A stretch of 64,000 bases of DNA from NCBI RefSeq assembly GCF_014230465.1, contig NZ_JAAXCY010000001.1, positions 124,001 through 188,000 on the forward strand, given 5' to 3'. Numbering within the stretch: the stretch's first letter is position 1; every line of letters starts with the position of its first letter. The translations under genes and the position numbers were made by a program. Positions 8,544-20,329 of this stretch are shown here, piece after piece. Below the pieces are notes generated by a model. That model ran no database searches. It saw only the letters and a list, made by a program, of their open reading frames with translations, and was not told the origin of the DNA. This DNA comes from Pseudomonas cremoris. Lineage in GTDB: Bacteria > Pseudomonadota > Gammaproteobacteria > Pseudomonadales > Pseudomonadaceae.

Positions 8544-9971
8544 GTGACTTCTCCCACCCCACCTGTTTCCGATACCACCCTGAGCGTACAAGCCCGCCTG
8601 ATTGCCTTGGTCGTCGCCGTCACTTTCTTCATGGAGAACCTGGACGCCACGGTCATCGCCACAGCGTTGCCGACCATGGCCGCGGCCTTCGGCGTGACAC
8701 CGGTCGACATGAACATCGGTATCACCGCCTATATCCTTGCCGTAGCGATCTTCATACCCCTCTCCAGCTGGATCGCCGATCGCTTCGGTGCGCGCCGGGT
8801 CTTTGCCGGCGCGATCGTCGTATTCACCTTCGCCTCGCTGCTCTGCGGGCTGAGCCAGAGTCTTGAGATGTTCGTCTTTGCCCGCGTCCTGCAAGGTATA
8901 GGCGGCGCGTTGATGGTGCCTGTAGGGCGGCTGGCGGTACTGCGCAATACCGATAAAAAAGACTTGGTAAAGATGATCGCAATCATCACTTGGCCAGGCC
9001 TGGTGGCGCCGATCCTTGGGCCATTGGCCGGAGGGTTGATCGTGACCCATGCATCATGGCCCTGGATCTTCTATGTGAACCTGCCGCTCGGCGCACTGGC
9101 ACTGGCCGCTGCACTATGGCTGGTTCCTGAGGGCCGCGAAGCCAGTGTGCGCAAGTTCGACGCAAAAGGTTTCGTGCTGCTGGCGGGTGCGTGCGTGGCA
9201 CTGCTTGGCGGGCTGGAGTGGCTGGGCAGCCAGTCCGGTGAAAGGCTTCTCCCGGGCATAGGATTGGTGTCAGCAGGGATATTACTGGCTGTGTGGGCTG
9301 TGCATCACTGTCGACACTACGCCAACCCATTGCTGCCGCTGGAAACCCTGTCGATCAATACCTTTAAAGTCAGCATCTACGGTGGCTCACTGTTCCGCTT
9401 GGCCATCAGCGCACTGCCGTTCCTGCTACCGCTGCTGTTTCAAGTCGCCTTTGGCTTATCACCGGTGGATGCGGGATTGTTGGTACTGGCAGTATTCGCC
9501 GGCAACCTGGCGATGAAACCCTTCACTACAGCCATCATGCAGCGCTACGGTTTTCGCAAGGTGCTGCTAGTGAATGGGATGATCGGCGTGGTGTCGATCG
9601 CGGCCTGCGCGCTTTTCACCGCGCAGACACCGTTTGCCCTGATTGCGGCGTTACTGTTCGTGGGCGGCTTGTCACGCTCGATGCAGTTCACTTGCTACAA
9701 CTCAATTGGCTTTGCAGACGTACCCAAAGCACGCATGAGCGAGGCTTCGGCACTGTTCAGCATGTCGTTCCAACTGGCCATGGGAATGGGCGTGACAGTC
9801 GCGGCGCTCTTGCTGCGTGCATCAATGACAGTGCAGGGGCATGAGGTCCATGCCCAGGCCGGGGATTTTCGAGTAGCGTTTATCGGAGTAGCGCTACTGG
9901 GGATATTGGCGCTGGTGGATGTATATCGGCTGCCGACAGGTGCGGGTGAAAGTGTGCTGACGCGCGCTTGA
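8544..9971 (+). CDS. MFS multidrug efflux transporter, DHA2 (EmrB/MdtD-like) family
   Basis: This 475-residue major facilitator protein has about 14 transmembrane helices. The motif ENLDATVIATALPTMA in TM1 and the motif A region WIADRFGARRVF between TM2 and TM3 identify DHA2-type drug/proton antiporters. Motif C-like GPLAGGLIV lies in TM5. It starts at GTG 8544, preceded by a weak GGGG. No periplasmic adaptor or outer-membrane gene is adjacent, which suggests an MdtD-type standalone pump. The substrate is unknown. Confidence 0.9.
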   Translation: MTSPTPPVSDTTLSVQARLIALVVAVTFFMENLDATVIATALPTMAAAFGVTPVDMNIGITAYILAVAIFIPLSSWIADRFGARRVFAGAIVVFTFASLLCGLSQSLEMFVFARVLQGIGGALMVPVGRLAVLRNTDKKDLVKMIAIITWPGLVAPILGPLAGGLIVTHASWPWIFYVNLPLGALALAAALWLVPEGREASVRKFDAKGFVLLAGACVALLGGLEWLGSQSGERLLPGIGLVSAGILLAVWAVHHCRHYANPLLPLETLSINTFKVSIYGGSLFRLAISALPFLLPLLFQVAFGLSPVDAGLLVLAVFAGNLAMKPFTTAIMQRYGFRKVLLVNGMIGVVSIAACALFTAQTPFALIAALLFVGGLSRSMQFTCYNSIGFADVPKARMSEASALFSMSFQLAMGMGVTVAALLLRASMTVQGHEVHAQAGDFRVAFIGVALLGILALVDVYRLPTGAGESVLTRA

Positions 9972-9996
9972 ACACATCAGCACACGCTCCGTGCAC

Positions 9997-10446
9997 TCAG
10001 GCCGTGGTGCTGACCATTGAACCCGACGTACTGCCACCCTCCTGAGTGAGGGCTTGCAGCAGCGCGGAAGTCGCCGTCTGCAAGGCCGCTGCAGTCGCTG
10101 CAATCTGTGTTTGTGCCGCAGCAACGGCTGCTGCTTTAGCATCTTCACTCTGGTTGCTGGACTGTACGTCTTGCAAGGCCTGTTGCTGCTCTTGAAGCTG
10201 CTTTTGCAACTGCTCGATCTGCTTCTTCAACTCTTTGACCGTATCGGAATCATCCGAACTTGATGCAGCAGTCCCCGTGCCGCCTGCACCAGCAGCACTT
10301 TGCGAACCCGCTTTCATATCGACAGTCAGGCCGCCAGTGCTGCTCGTACTGGCCTTGGCTGCGCTATTGCTGCTCGTGGCATCTGTCGGGCTGGCAACGC
10401 TTGCAAGACTTGGTAGGGAGGCGAGACCGCTAGTGTTGATAAGCAT
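9997..10446 (-). CDS. FlxA-like coiled-coil protein
   Basis: This 149-residue hydrophilic protein has a Ser/Ala/Thr-rich N-terminus (1-65), a strong coiled coil (about 68-100, VKELKKQIEQLQKQLQEQ) and an Ala/Gln-rich helical C-terminus. The pattern fits the FlxA-like family, a poorly understood group. In E. coli flxA is FliA-dependent and flagellum-linked, but no flagellar genes are near here. The start MLINTSGLAS at 10446 is preferred over an upstream ATG because it begins the conserved-looking region. Confidence 0.75.
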   Translation of the reverse strand: MLINTSGLASLPSLASVASPTDATSSNSAAKASTSSTGGLTVDMKAGSQSAAGAGGTGTAASSSDDSDTVKELKKQIEQLQKQLQEQQQALQDVQSSNQSEDAKAAAVAAAQTQIAATAAALQTATSALLQALTQEGGSTSGSMVSTTA

Positions 10447-10544
10447 GCCAGATGTCCGATGGCGAGAAAGTACCCACTGCATCGGCCTGGCAGATGGATA
10501 CTTTAGAGATACGCGGATATTTCCGCAGGAAAAATTCCAGACAA

Positions 10545-10575
10545 CAAAAAAGGGCCCACCTTTCGGTGAGCCCTT
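10545..10575 (-). terminator. Rho-independent terminator of tRNA-Val(GAC)
   Basis: Read on the minus strand, a GC-rich stem (AAGGGCTCACC / GGTGGGCCCTT) with loop GAAA is followed by six T residues, 30 bp beyond the tRNA 3' end. Confidence 0.85.
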
Positions 10576-10604
10576 CTAGACCGCCCAGCAGAGCGGATTT
10601 TGTT

Positions 10605-10681
10605 TGGTAGGCGCGATTGGACTCGAACCAACGACCCCCACCATGTCAAGGTGGTGCTCTAACCAACTGAGCTACGTGCCT
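10605..10681 (-). tRNA. tRNA-Val (GAC)
   Basis: This 77-nt gene has a complete cloverleaf, encoded CCA, T-arm GGTTCGAGTCC and anticodon loop TTGACAT, giving anticodon GAC. The acceptor stem has one A-C mismatch at its fifth pair. It has its own terminator and lies apart from the Asp/Val cluster at 12304-12693. Confidence 0.95.
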
Positions 10682-10865
10682 GCTGTGAGGCGGCATTCTA
10701 CGGAATTCCGAAGGGGTGTCAACATCTTTTTTGCAGCTAACCCTATGAATATGCGAATTTTTTATTTGCTGCGGGTACACCCGTGATTTTCGGGTGGCTG
10801 GCAGGCAATTTTCAACTCAGGTAGGATCGGGGCACTCGTAAAAAATATAAAACAGAGGTTCCAGG

Positions 10866-12149
10866 ATGGCGAACACCCCCTACCCCCAGTCGTATTACGC
10901 CGCTTCCGCGAATTCGGTGCCGCCTCGTCCGGCACTCCAAGGCGAGGTCGAAACTGATGTGTGTGTGATTGGTGCCGGCTACACCGGCCTCTCCAGCGCA
11001 TTGTTCCTGCTGGAGAACGGTTTTCGCGTGACCGTACTGGAAGCCGCCAAGGTGGGCTTTGGCGCGTCCGGCCGCAACGGCGGGCAGATCGTCAACAGCT
11101 ACAGCCGTGACATCGACGTGATCGAGCGTAGCGTCGGTCCCAAGCAGGCGCAGTTGCTGGGGGACATGGCATTTGAAGGCGGCAAGATCATCCGCGAGCG
11201 AGTCGCCAAGTATCAAATCCAGTGCGACCTCAAGGACGGTGGCGTATTCGCCGCGCTCAATAGCAAGCACATGGGCCACCTGGAGTCACAGAAGCGCCTG
11301 TGGGAGCGCTACGGCCATAAGCAGCTGGAACTGCTGGACGAACGCCGCATCCGCGAAGTGGTGGCGTGTGATAACTATGTCGGCGGCCTGCTGGACATGA
11401 GCGGCGGGCATATCCACCCGCTCAACCTGGCACTGGGTGAAGCGGCGGCCGTGGAATCCCTGGGCGGCACAATCTATGAACAGTCCGCCGCGGTGCGTAT
11501 CGAACGCGGCGCAAACCCGGTGGTGCATACCGCCGAGGGCAAGGTCAGGGCCAAGTTCATCATCGTTGCAGGCAACGCCTACCTCGGCAACCTGGTGCCG
11601 GAGTTGGCGGCCAAGTCGATGCCGTGTGGCACACAAGTGATCACCACCGCTCCCCTGGGCGATGAGCTGGCGAAGACGCTGCTACCGCAGGATTACTGCG
11701 TCGAAGACTGCAACTACCTGCTGGACTACTACCGCCTCACCAGCGACAAGCGCCTGATCTTCGGCGGCGGCGTGGTATACGGCGCGCGGGACCCGGCGAA
11801 TATCGAGGCGATCATCCGCCCGAAAATGCTCAAGGCCTTCCCGCAGCTCAAGGACGTGAAGATCGACTACGCATGGACCGGCAATTTCCTGCTGACCCTA
11901 TCGCGCTTGCCGCAAGTGGGACGCCTGGGTGACAACATCTATTACTCCCAAGGCTGCAGCGGACATGGCGTGACGTACACGCACCTGGCAGGCAAGGTGC
12001 TGGCGGAAGCATTGAGAGGCCAGGCAGAGCGTTTTGATGCGTTTGCCGGATTGCCGCACTACCCATTCCCAGGCGGGCAGCTGCTGCGCACACCGTTCGC
12101 GGCACTGGGGGCTTGGTATTACGGTCTACGGGATAAGCTGGGCTTTTGA
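10866..12149 (+). CDS. puuB: FAD-dependent oxidoreductase, gamma-glutamylputrescine oxidase type
   Basis: This 427-residue DAO-family flavoprotein has an N-terminal Rossmann FAD motif (CVIGAGYTGLSSAL, about residues 33-46), a GASGRNGGQI stretch typical of the PuuB/OrdL group and a C-terminal GCSGHGVTYTHLAGK FAD-contact motif. PuuB oxidises gamma-glutamylputrescine during putrescine catabolism. The other pathway genes (puuA, puuC, puuD) are not adjacent. The putrescine-linked ptrR-sad pair lies at 49335-51693. The start at 10866 follows AGAGG. It is flanked by tRNA genes on the opposite strand. Confidence 0.85.
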   Translation: MANTPYPQSYYAASANSVPPRPALQGEVETDVCVIGAGYTGLSSALFLLENGFRVTVLEAAKVGFGASGRNGGQIVNSYSRDIDVIERSVGPKQAQLLGDMAFEGGKIIRERVAKYQIQCDLKDGGVFAALNSKHMGHLESQKRLWERYGHKQLELLDERRIREVVACDNYVGGLLDMSGGHIHPLNLALGEAAAVESLGGTIYEQSAAVRIERGANPVVHTAEGKVRAKFIIVAGNAYLGNLVPELAAKSMPCGTQVITTAPLGDELAKTLLPQDYCVEDCNYLLDYYRLTSDKRLIFGGGVVYGARDPANIEAIIRPKMLKAFPQLKDVKIDYAWTGNFLLTLSRLPQVGRLGDNIYYSQGCSGHGVTYTHLAGKVLAEALRGQAERFDAFAGLPHYPFPGGQLLRTPFAALGAWYYGLRDKLGF

Positions 12150-12154
12150 ACACT

Positions 12155-12185
12155 TGTAGTGAGCGGGCTTGCCCCGCTCACTACA
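12155..12185. repeat. REP palindrome (TGTAGTGAGCGGG family)
   Basis: Perfect 13-bp arms around CTTGC, directly downstream of puuB. The same arm occurs at both ends of the repeat at 51696-51829. Confidence 0.85.
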
Positions 12186-12202
12186 GCACCAAATCGCAGA
12201 CA

Positions 12203-12234
12203 CAAAAAACCCCGGTCTTTCGACCAGGGTCTTT
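12203..12234 (-). terminator. Terminator of the Val-Asp-Asp tRNA cluster
   Basis: On the minus strand, a GC-rich hairpin (CCTGGTC, GAAA, GACCGGGG) is followed by a T-run, about 70 bp past the last tRNA-Asp. Confidence 0.75.
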
Positions 12235-12303
12235 GCTATCGGATCAAAGTAGCCAGTGGCTTTCTTTGTGCTTCAAGGCGTTCAGTGGGCCTTGAGGCAG
12301 ATA

Positions 12304-12380
12304 TGGCGCAGCGGACGGGACTCGAACCCGCGACCCCCGGCGTGACAGGCCGGTATTCTAACCGACTGAACTACCGCTGC
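12304..12380 (-). tRNA. tRNA-Asp (GTC), copy 2
   Basis: This 77-nt gene has encoded CCA, a GCAGCGG acceptor stem and anticodon loop containing GTC. It is identical to the copy at 12486-12562. Confidence 0.97.
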
Positions 12381-12485
12381 GTATCGCTTGAGCAGTTGAA
12401 CGTAAACCCTCAACCGTCTTTAAACATCTGATCGATCAACCTTGGCTGTTCAATCTCAAACCTGACGAGTCAGGCCTGGAAAATA

Positions 12486-12562
12486 TGGCGCAGCGGACGG
12501 GACTCGAACCCGCGACCCCCGGCGTGACAGGCCGGTATTCTAACCGACTGAACTACCGCTGC
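12486..12562 (-). tRNA. tRNA-Asp (GTC), copy 1
   Basis: Identical in sequence to the tRNA-Asp at 12304-12380, with anticodon GTC and encoded CCA. It is the middle gene of a minus-strand Val-Asp-Asp cluster. Confidence 0.97.
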
Positions 12563-12617
12563 GCGTCGGTGCAACTTTTAACGTTGCGTCTTACCCGAAG
12601 GTAAAACTCTCAAGAAG

Positions 12618-12693
12618 TGGTGGGTGATGACGGGATCGAACCGCCGACCCTCTGCTTGTAAGGCAGATGCTCTCCCAGCTGAGCTAATCACCC
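12618..12693 (-). tRNA. tRNA-Val (TAC)
   Basis: This 76-nt gene has acceptor GGGTGAT, anticodon loop TTACAAG (anticodon TAC) and encoded CCA. It is the first gene of the Val-Asp-Asp transcript. Confidence 0.97.
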
Positions 12694-12800
12694 TTTGCTT
12701 CGTTGAGGCCGCGAAATTTACGCAGGTAGCGGACCTAAGTCAATAGCCTGCTTGAAGTTTTTCTGAAAAAGACAAAATTGCTTCAAGACGACTATCCGCC

Positions 12801-13580
12801 CTACTCGCTGTAAATCATCTTCTTGCTCATGCCGCCGTCCACCACAAACTCTTGTCCGGTGACAAAACCAGCTTGGCGCGACAACAACCACGCAACCATC
12901 GCTGCGACATCCTCCACGGTACCGACCCTACCAGCCGGATGCTGGGCATGATCGGCATCGGTCAAAGGCTCAGCACGACGCGCCGCAGGATCACGCGCAT
13001 CAATCCAGCCGGGACTGACCGCATTGACCCGCACTTCCGGCCCAAGGCTCATCGCCAATGCATGAGTGAGGGCCAACAGGCCGCCCTTGCTCGCCGCATA
13101 GGCCTCTGTATCCGGCTCGGATTGTCGGGCCCGGGTCGACGCCAGGTTGACGATGGCGCCGCCGTGGGCGCGCAAATAAGGAGCACAGTGCTTGGCCAAC
13201 AACATCGGCCCACTGAGATTGACCGCCAACACACGATTCCAGTAAGCCAGATCCAGGCTTTCCAGCGTGATATTGCGCGGATCAGCGACCGCTGCATTAC
13301 ACACCAGTGCATCCAGGCGCCCAAATTGACCCAATACCTCGGCGACACCCTGGGCGACCTGTTTTTCGTCCGCCACGTCCATGGTGATAAACCAGGCATT
13401 CTCGCCGAGCACCTTGGACACCTTGGAGCCGCGCTCACGGTCCAGGTCGGTCAACACCACCTGCCAGCCCTCACTGATCAACCAGGCGGCAATCCCGAGG
13501 CCTATGCCTCGGGCTGCGCCGGTCACCAGCGCGACGCGCCCATTGCTGGCCGCCGCTGCTTCCATGGACCACTCAATCAC
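12801..13580 (-). CDS. SDR-family NAD(P)-dependent oxidoreductase
   Basis: This 259-residue classical short-chain dehydrogenase has TGAARGIG (residues 20-27) binding the cofactor, NAAVA, a catalytic Ser in the NLAST stretch and YAASK as the Tyr/Lys pair. The C-terminus [21 protein letters not shown] is typical of the family. The substrate is unknown. It overlaps metZ by 4 bp (13577-13580), so the two are translationally coupled, an arrangement also seen in P. aeruginosa (PA3106-PA3107 as I recall). This suggests, but does not prove, a link to sulfur amino-acid metabolism. Confidence 0.92.
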   Translation of the reverse strand: MIEWSMEAAAASNGRVALVTGAARGIGLGIAAWLISEGWQVVLTDLDRERGSKVSKVLGENAWFITMDVADEKQVAQGVAEVLGQFGRLDALVCNAAVADPRNITLESLDLAYWNRVLAVNLSGPMLLAKHCAPYLRAHGGAIVNLASTRARQSEPDTEAYAASKGGLLALTHALAMSLGPEVRVNAVSPGWIDARDPAARRAEPLTDADHAQHPAGRVGTVEDVAAMVAWLLSRQAGFVTGQEFVVDGGMSKKMIYSE

Positions 13581-14788
13581 AAGGCGGCCAGCCCGCGAGC
13601 CAGGTCAGCCTGCAAGTCGGCCACATCTTCCAGGCCTACCGCGATGCGGATCAGGCTGTCACGGATGCCGGCAGCTTCACGCTCCTGCGGCGCCAGACGC
13701 CCGTGGGAAGTGGTGCTCGGGTGCGTAATGGTGGTCTTGCTGTCACCCAGGTTGGCGGTGATGGAGATCAGTCGCGTGGCATCGATAAAGCGCCAGGCCC
13801 CCTCTTTGCCGCCCTTCACTTCAAAACTCACCACGGCACCGAAACCACGCTGCTGGCGCTGGGCCAGTTCGTGTTGCGGATGGCTCTTGAGACCGGCGTA
13901 GTGCACTTTCTCGATACCCTCCTGCCGTTCCAGCCACTCGGCCAGCGCCTGAGCGTTGGCACAATGGGCCTTCATGCGCAGGCTGAGGGTTTCCAGGCCC
14001 TTGAGGAAGATCCACGCATTGAACGGGCTCAAGGTCGGGCCAGCAGTGCGCAGGAAGCCGACGATTTCTTTCATCTGGTCACTGCGCCCAGCAACCACGC
14101 CGCCCATGCAACGACCTTGGCCGTCGATGAACTTGGTAGCCGAATGCACGACGATGTCCGCACCTAACTTCAGCGGCTGCTGCAGTGCCGGGGTGCAGAA
14201 GCAGTTGTCCACCACCAGCATCGCGCCCTTGGCGTGAGCCACTTCGGACAACGCGGCAATGTCCACCAATTCGGCCAACGGGTTGGACGGCGATTCAACG
14301 AACAACAGCTTGGTATTGGCCTTGATCGCCGCATCCCAACCGGAAAGATCCGCCAGGGGCACGTAGTCCACTTCGATACCAAAGCGCTTGAAGTACTTCT
14401 CGAACAGGCTGATGGTCGAACCGAACACACTGCGCGACACCAACACATGGTCGCCAGCGCTGCAAAGGCTCATCACCACTGCCAGGATCGCTGCCATGCC
14501 TGTCGCCGTGGCAACGGCCTGCTCGGCACCTTCCAGCGCCGCGATGCGCTCTTCGAACGCACGCACAGTCGGGTTGGTGTAGCGCGAATACACATTGCCC
14601 GGCACCTCGCCGGCAAAGCGTGCGGCGGCATCCGCAGCGGTGCGGAATACATAGCTGGAGGTGAAGAACATCGGATCACCGTGCTCACCTTCCGGCGTAC
14701 GGTGCTGGCCGGCGCGCACAGCCAGGGTATCGAAAGCTACGCCATCGAGGTCGCTGTCCAACCGACCGGCATCCCATTCCTGACTCAT
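13577..14788 (-). CDS. metZ: O-succinylhomoserine sulfhydrylase
   Basis: This 403-residue PLP enzyme of the Cys/Met metabolism family makes homocysteine from O-succinylhomoserine and sulfide, the direct sulfhydrylation route of Pseudomonas methionine synthesis. PLP lysine K219 lies in HSATKF, and the phosphate-binding ATGMAAI and substrate-site YSRYTNPT segments are present. It sits between purF and the SDR gene on the minus strand. Length and start ([11 protein letters not shown]) fit the family. Confidence 0.95.
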   Translation of the reverse strand: MSQEWDAGRLDSDLDGVAFDTLAVRAGQHRTPEGEHGDPMFFTSSYVFRTAADAAARFAGEVPGNVYSRYTNPTVRAFEERIAALEGAEQAVATATGMAAILAVVMSLCSAGDHVLVSRSVFGSTISLFEKYFKRFGIEVDYVPLADLSGWDAAIKANTKLLFVESPSNPLAELVDIAALSEVAHAKGAMLVVDNCFCTPALQQPLKLGADIVVHSATKFIDGQGRCMGGVVAGRSDQMKEIVGFLRTAGPTLSPFNAWIFLKGLETLSLRMKAHCANAQALAEWLERQEGIEKVHYAGLKSHPQHELAQRQQRGFGAVVSFEVKGGKEGAWRFIDATRLISITANLGDSKTTITHPSTTSHGRLAPQEREAAGIRDSLIRIAVGLEDVADLQADLARGLAAL

Positions 14789-14853
14789 GCTGCCACTCCT
14801 TACTCGATTCTTTATTTAAGATACAAAACCGGCCCCTCAGGGCCGGTGTCTAC

Positions 14854-16359
<1,506 letters not shown>

Positions 16360-16400
16360 GCGACGCAACCCCTACTTAATGAATCTTGACTGAACACAGC

Positions 16401-16958
16401 TTACTGAGGCGTTTTGGCCGGCAAGAGGTGTTCCTTGAACGGAAGATCAGCGGGTACGCTGATTCCGCTGGCCAGCCACTGACTGCTCCACCCCAAAATG
16501 AGGTTCTTGGACCAATCTGCAACTAATAGAAATTTTGGCACGAGCACAGACTCCTGCCACCACGAATCCTGCTGTACTGGTCCCAGGCTCAACAGCCCGA
16601 CTGCCACAACCACCAGTAACGCGCCTCGCGCAGCACCGAAGGCCATGCCGAGAAATCGATCGGTCCCGGAGAGGCCGGTGACACGTATCAACTCGCCAAT
16701 AAGATAATTGACCATTGCCCCCACCAGCAGCGTGGCGATGAACATGATGGCGCAGCCCGCGATGACGCGAGCCGAAGGTGTCTCGATGTATCCAGCCAGG
16801 TAGACCGACAGTGAACCACCGAACATCCAGGCTACGACTCCTGCAATGATCCAGGTCAGCAACGACAGTGCTTCTTTTACGAAGCCGCGGCTTAGACTGA
16901 TCAAAGCGGAGATGGCGACGATTGCAACAATCGCCCAATCAACCCAGGTAAATGGCAC
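16401..16958 (-). CDS. cvpA: CvpA family inner-membrane protein
   Basis: This 185-residue membrane protein has four hydrophobic helices and the conserved N-terminus TWVDWAIVAIVAISALISLSRG. CvpA is needed for colicin V production in E. coli and for envelope and bile tolerance in several bacteria. It is the first gene of the cvpA-purF unit. Confidence 0.95.
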   Translation of the reverse strand: MPFTWVDWAIVAIVAISALISLSRGFVKEALSLLTWIIAGVVAWMFGGSLSVYLAGYIETPSARVIAGCAIMFIATLLVGAMVNYLIGELIRVTGLSGTDRFLGMAFGAARGALLVVVAVGLLSLGPVQQDSWWQESVLVPKFLLVADWSKNLILGWSSQWLASGISVPADLPFKEHLLPAKTPQ

Positions 16959-17091
16959 GTTTGAGCCTACGGACAGATAAGGCGGCGCATTTTAGCAGAG
17001 CGCCGGGCTATCGGTAAGCTGTGATTGTCGATGCCTTGCAAATCAGTAGTTTGGGGTGAGCGAATCGACTTTCAATGCCACCCCAAAAACC

Positions 17092-17185
17092 AATGTGGGA
17101 GCGGGCTTGCTCGCGAAAGCGGTAGGCCAGTCAATACAGATGTCGACTGATCCACCGCTTTCGCGAGCAAGCCCGCTCCCACATT
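17092..17185. repeat. REPIN (two inverted GTGGGAGCGGGCTTGC elements)
   Basis: Two REP arms (AATGTGGGAGCGGGCTTGCT and its complement) face each other around a 40-bp spacer, between cvpA and the SPOR gene. Confidence 0.9.
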
Positions 17186-17218
17186 TAGATCGCATTGCCA
17201 GCCAAAGCCGGCAATTGT

Positions 17219-17878
17219 TCAGCCGCGCTCAGGCTGGAAGCGAGTCACGAACCCCTTCAGATTTTGCTGGCGATCCAGCAAATCCCGCAGGCGATCCGCC
17301 TCGGCACGCTCGATCAACGGCCCGATAAATACCCGGTTCTTGCCGTCTGCACTGCGGATATAAGCGTTGTAGCCCTGGCTGCGCAACTTTTTCTGCAGCG
17401 CCTCGGCACCATCACGATTGCCTAGGCTGGCGACCTGGATCGACCAACTGATCGGCAGGCCATTGGGGTCGATACGGCTTTGACCCACGTCCGGCTTACC
17501 CGGCGCAGCAGGTTGCGGCGCCACAGGCTTGGGCGTCGGCGCCGGCGCAGCGGGCTTGGCCGCCACGGCCGGCGCGGGAGCTGGCTTGACCACCGGCACG
17601 CTTGGCTGCACTGGCATAGACGGCGCCTGCTGCGCGGCCACTTCATCAGCGCTCGGAACCGGCTCATCTTCCGGCAAGGCCTGCGGCTCGGGCACTACCA
17701 CGGGTTCAACCTGAACTTGTGGCACCGCAGGCGTCTGTGGCGCGGCAGGTGCCTCGACGACAACCTGGCGCTCTTCGTCCTGACGGGAAAACAACATCGG
17801 CAAGAAGATCACTGCCAACGCCACCAGAACCAGGGCTCCGACCATCCGCTGCTTGTAAGCGCTATCCAGTAATGCCAT
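17219..17878 (-). CDS. SPOR-domain protein, DedD-like
   Basis: This 219-residue protein has a bitopic topology: an N-terminal cytoplasmic stub, one TM (about 13-30, VGALVLVALAVIFLPMLFS), a Pro/Ala-rich periplasmic linker (45-135) and a C-terminal SPOR domain (about 140-215) that binds denuded septal peptidoglycan. DedD-type proteins assist cell division. The start overlaps the folC 3' end by 17 bp. Position and architecture match the P. aeruginosa homologue PA3110. Confidence 0.93.
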   Translation of the reverse strand: MALLDSAYKQRMVGALVLVALAVIFLPMLFSRQDEERQVVVEAPAAPQTPAVPQVQVEPVVVPEPQALPEDEPVPSADEVAAQQAPSMPVQPSVPVVKPAPAPAVAAKPAAPAPTPKPVAPQPAAPGKPDVGQSRIDPNGLPISWSIQVASLGNRDGAEALQKKLRSQGYNAYIRSADGKNRVFIGPLIERAEADRLRDLLDRQQNLKGFVTRFQPERG

Positions 17879-19169
17879 GTGCAGCTTCCTCCGTGGAGCG
17901 CCGGGCCAACCACTCTAACGCCTCGGCAACACAATAAAATGATCCGAACAACAGAATTTCGTCGTCAGGCGTGGCAACCGCGCACTGCGCCTCAAGGGCA
18001 GCGGCAACGCTTGCATACGACGCCACAGGCGCACCAAGGTTCTGCAAAGCGACCTCCAGCTCGGCGGCCGGGCGACTGCGCGGCGAATCCAGCGGTGCCA
18101 CGGCCCAAGCCTCGACATTAACAAGCAAAGGCGCAACCACACCCTCCAAGTCCTTATCGGCCAGCAAACCGAACACTGCAAGGCGACGACCGACCGGCGG
18201 CGTGCGCGACAAGCGTTGCGCCAGGTATTCAGCCGCATGAGGGTTATGCCCAACATCCAGCAACAAGTTCAGGCGCTTGCCCTGCCATTCGAATGCGCGA
18301 CGATCCAGGCGCCCGACCACACGGGTCGCCTGCAAGGTCGCGGCAATCTGCTCGGCATTCCACGGCAGGTCCAACAGCAAGTAGGCCTGCAGCGCGAGCG
18401 CGGCGTTTTCCATGGGCAGGTTGAGCAGCGGCAGATCGCGTAACTCTACCGCCTGACCACTTGCATCCTGACCGCGCCATTGCCAGTGCCGATCACCGAT
18501 TTCAAGATTGAATTCGCGGCCCCGCAGGAAAAACGGGCAATCCAGTTCGCGCACCTTGTCGAGCAAGGTATGCGGCGGGTCAATATCACCACACAGCGCC
18601 GGCTTGCCCTGACGGAAGATCCCGGCCTTTTCATAGGCCACAGACTCGCGGGTATTGCCCAGGTAATCGGCATGGTCCACGCCGATGCTGGTCACCAGCG
18701 CGACGTCGGCATCCACCACGTTGACCGTATCCAGACGCCCGCCCAGGCCGACTTCCAGAACGACCACATCCAGTTGCGCACGCTCGAACAACCAGAACGC
18801 CGCCAGGGTGCCCATCTCGAAATAAGTCAGGGAAATCTCGCCACGCCCGGCATCGAGTGCGGCGAAGGCTTCGCAGAGTTGCTCGTCAGTGGCTTCGACG
18901 CCATTGAGCTGCACCCGCTCGTTGTAACGCAGCAAGTGCGGGGAATTGTACACGCCGGCTTTCAGCCCTTGGGCTTGCAGCAGCGCGGCGACAAAGGCAC
19001 AGGTAGAGCCTTTGCCGTTGGTGCCGGTCACCGTGATTACGCGCGGTGCCGGGCGGCCCAACCCAAGGCGGGCCGCTACCTGTTGCGAGCGCTCCAGGCC
19101 CATGTCGATGGCGGACGGATGCAACTGCTCAAGGTAGGCGAGCCATTCGCCGAGGGTACGTTGGGTCAT
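17862..19169 (-). CDS. folC: Dihydrofolate synthase / folylpolyglutamate synthase
   Basis: This 435-residue Mur-ligase-fold enzyme adds glutamate to dihydropteroate and to reduced folates. Diagnostic features are the P-loop [12 protein letters not shown] (about 47-58), the [11 protein letters not shown]er/His loop and ADKDLEGVV in the C-terminal domain. It overlaps accD by 4 bp and the SPOR gene by 17 bp, so accD-folC-dedD form a tightly packed operon as in other gammaproteobacteria. Confidence 0.97.
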   Translation of the reverse strand: MTQRTLGEWLAYLEQLHPSAIDMGLERSQQVAARLGLGRPAPRVITVTGTNGKGSTCAFVAALLQAQGLKAGVYNSPHLLRYNERVQLNGVEATDEQLCEAFAALDAGRGEISLTYFEMGTLAAFWLFERAQLDVVVLEVGLGGRLDTVNVVDADVALVTSIGVDHADYLGNTRESVAYEKAGIFRQGKPALCGDIDPPHTLLDKVRELDCPFFLRGREFNLEIGDRHWQWRGQDASGQAVELRDLPLLNLPMENAALALQAYLLLDLPWNAEQIAATLQATRVVGRLDRRAFEWQGKRLNLLLDVGHNPHAAEYLAQRLSRTPPVGRRLAVFGLLADKDLEGVVAPLLVNVEAWAVAPLDSPRSRPAAELEVALQNLGAPVASYASVAAALEAQCAVATPDDEILLFGSFYCVAEALEWLARRSTEEAAHGITG

Positions 19170-20086
19170 AGGTTTGCAGGCACCGGCGGCACGACGATCG
19201 GTTCAACTTTAGGCGCGACGTACACAGGCGTCGGCAAACCCATCATTTGCGCCAGCAGGTTGCCCAGGCGTGGACGCAGCTCACCGCGCGGGATGATCAG
19301 GTCGATGGCACCGTGCTCCAGAAGGAACTCGCTACGCTGGAAGCCTTCCGGCAGCTTTTCGCGCACGGTCTGCTCGATCACGCGCGGGCCAGCAAAGCCG
19401 ATCAGGGCCTTTGGCTCGCCGACGATCACGTCACCCAACATCGCCAGGCTCGCGGAAACGCCGCCGTAGACCGGGTCGGTCAGCACGGAGATGAACGGGA
19501 TGCCTTCTTCACGCAGACGCGCCAGCACCGCAGAGGTCTTGGCCATTTGCATCAGGGAGATCAGGGCTTCCTGCATACGCGCACCACCGGAGGCGGCGAA
19601 GCAGATCATCGGGCAACGATTTTCCAGGGCGTAGTTGGCGGCGCGAACAAAACGCTCACCGACGATGGCCCCCATGGAGCCGCCCATGAAGGAGAACTCG
19701 AACGCCGAGACCACCACCGGCATGCCCAGCAGCTTGCCGCTGACGGAGATCAGTGCGTCTTTCTCGCCGGTCTGCTTTTGCGCGCCGACCAGACGGTCCT
19801 TGTACTTCTTGCTGTCGCGGAACTTGAGACGGTCAACCGGCTCCAGGTCTGCACCCAGCTCGTTACGGCCGTCAGCGTCGAGGAAGATGTCGATACGGGC
19901 GCGGGCGCCGATACGCATGTGGTGGTTGCACTTGGGGCAAACGTCCAGGGTCTTCTCCAGCTCCGGGCGATACAGCACCGCGTCGCAGGATGGGCATTTA
20001 TGCCACAGACCTTCAGGAACCGAGCTTTTTTTCACCTCGGAACGCATGATCGAAGGGATCAGTTTGTCTACTAACCAGTTGCTCAT
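19166..20086 (-). CDS. accD: Acetyl-CoA carboxylase carboxyltransferase subunit beta
   Basis: This 306-residue beta subunit of the carboxyltransferase that makes malonyl-CoA has an N-terminal zinc ribbon (CPSC near 31 and CPKC near 53) followed by the crotonase-like carboxyltransferase domain with [12 protein letters not shown] and [10 protein letters not shown]. The start [12 protein letters not shown] at 20086 is conserved in Pseudomonas; an in-frame extension to 20119 is not expected. A translational-control role of the zinc finger is known in E. coli. Confidence 0.97.
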   Translation of the reverse strand: MSNWLVDKLIPSIMRSEVKKSSVPEGLWHKCPSCDAVLYRPELEKTLDVCPKCNHHMRIGARARIDIFLDADGRNELGADLEPVDRLKFRDSKKYKDRLVGAQKQTGEKDALISVSGKLLGMPVVVSAFEFSFMGGSMGAIVGERFVRAANYALENRCPMICFAASGGARMQEALISLMQMAKTSAVLARLREEGIPFISVLTDPVYGGVSASLAMLGDVIVGEPKALIGFAGPRVIEQTVREKLPEGFQRSEFLLEHGAIDLIIPRGELRPRLGNLLAQMMGLPTPVYVAPKVEPIVVPPVPANL

Positions 20087-20329
20087 GCTTTCTTTCTCCA
20101 GTACCGGTGGCTTGAACACAGCCCCGCGTATGCCCTTGAGCTAAATTCATATGTGGCGATAACGCATACAGGACGGGGTCAGACGTTCGACCTGCCTTTT
20201 CCCGCATGCGCCCTCAGCCTTCCAGACAACCTGCCGAGCAGGGTTGCCACTTCGTTTCCGGGCCACCCACAGGCGGCGCCGGGCTGTTTTACACAGTGGT
20301 AGTTATGGACGGCGGCAGACTGCCAGCCG

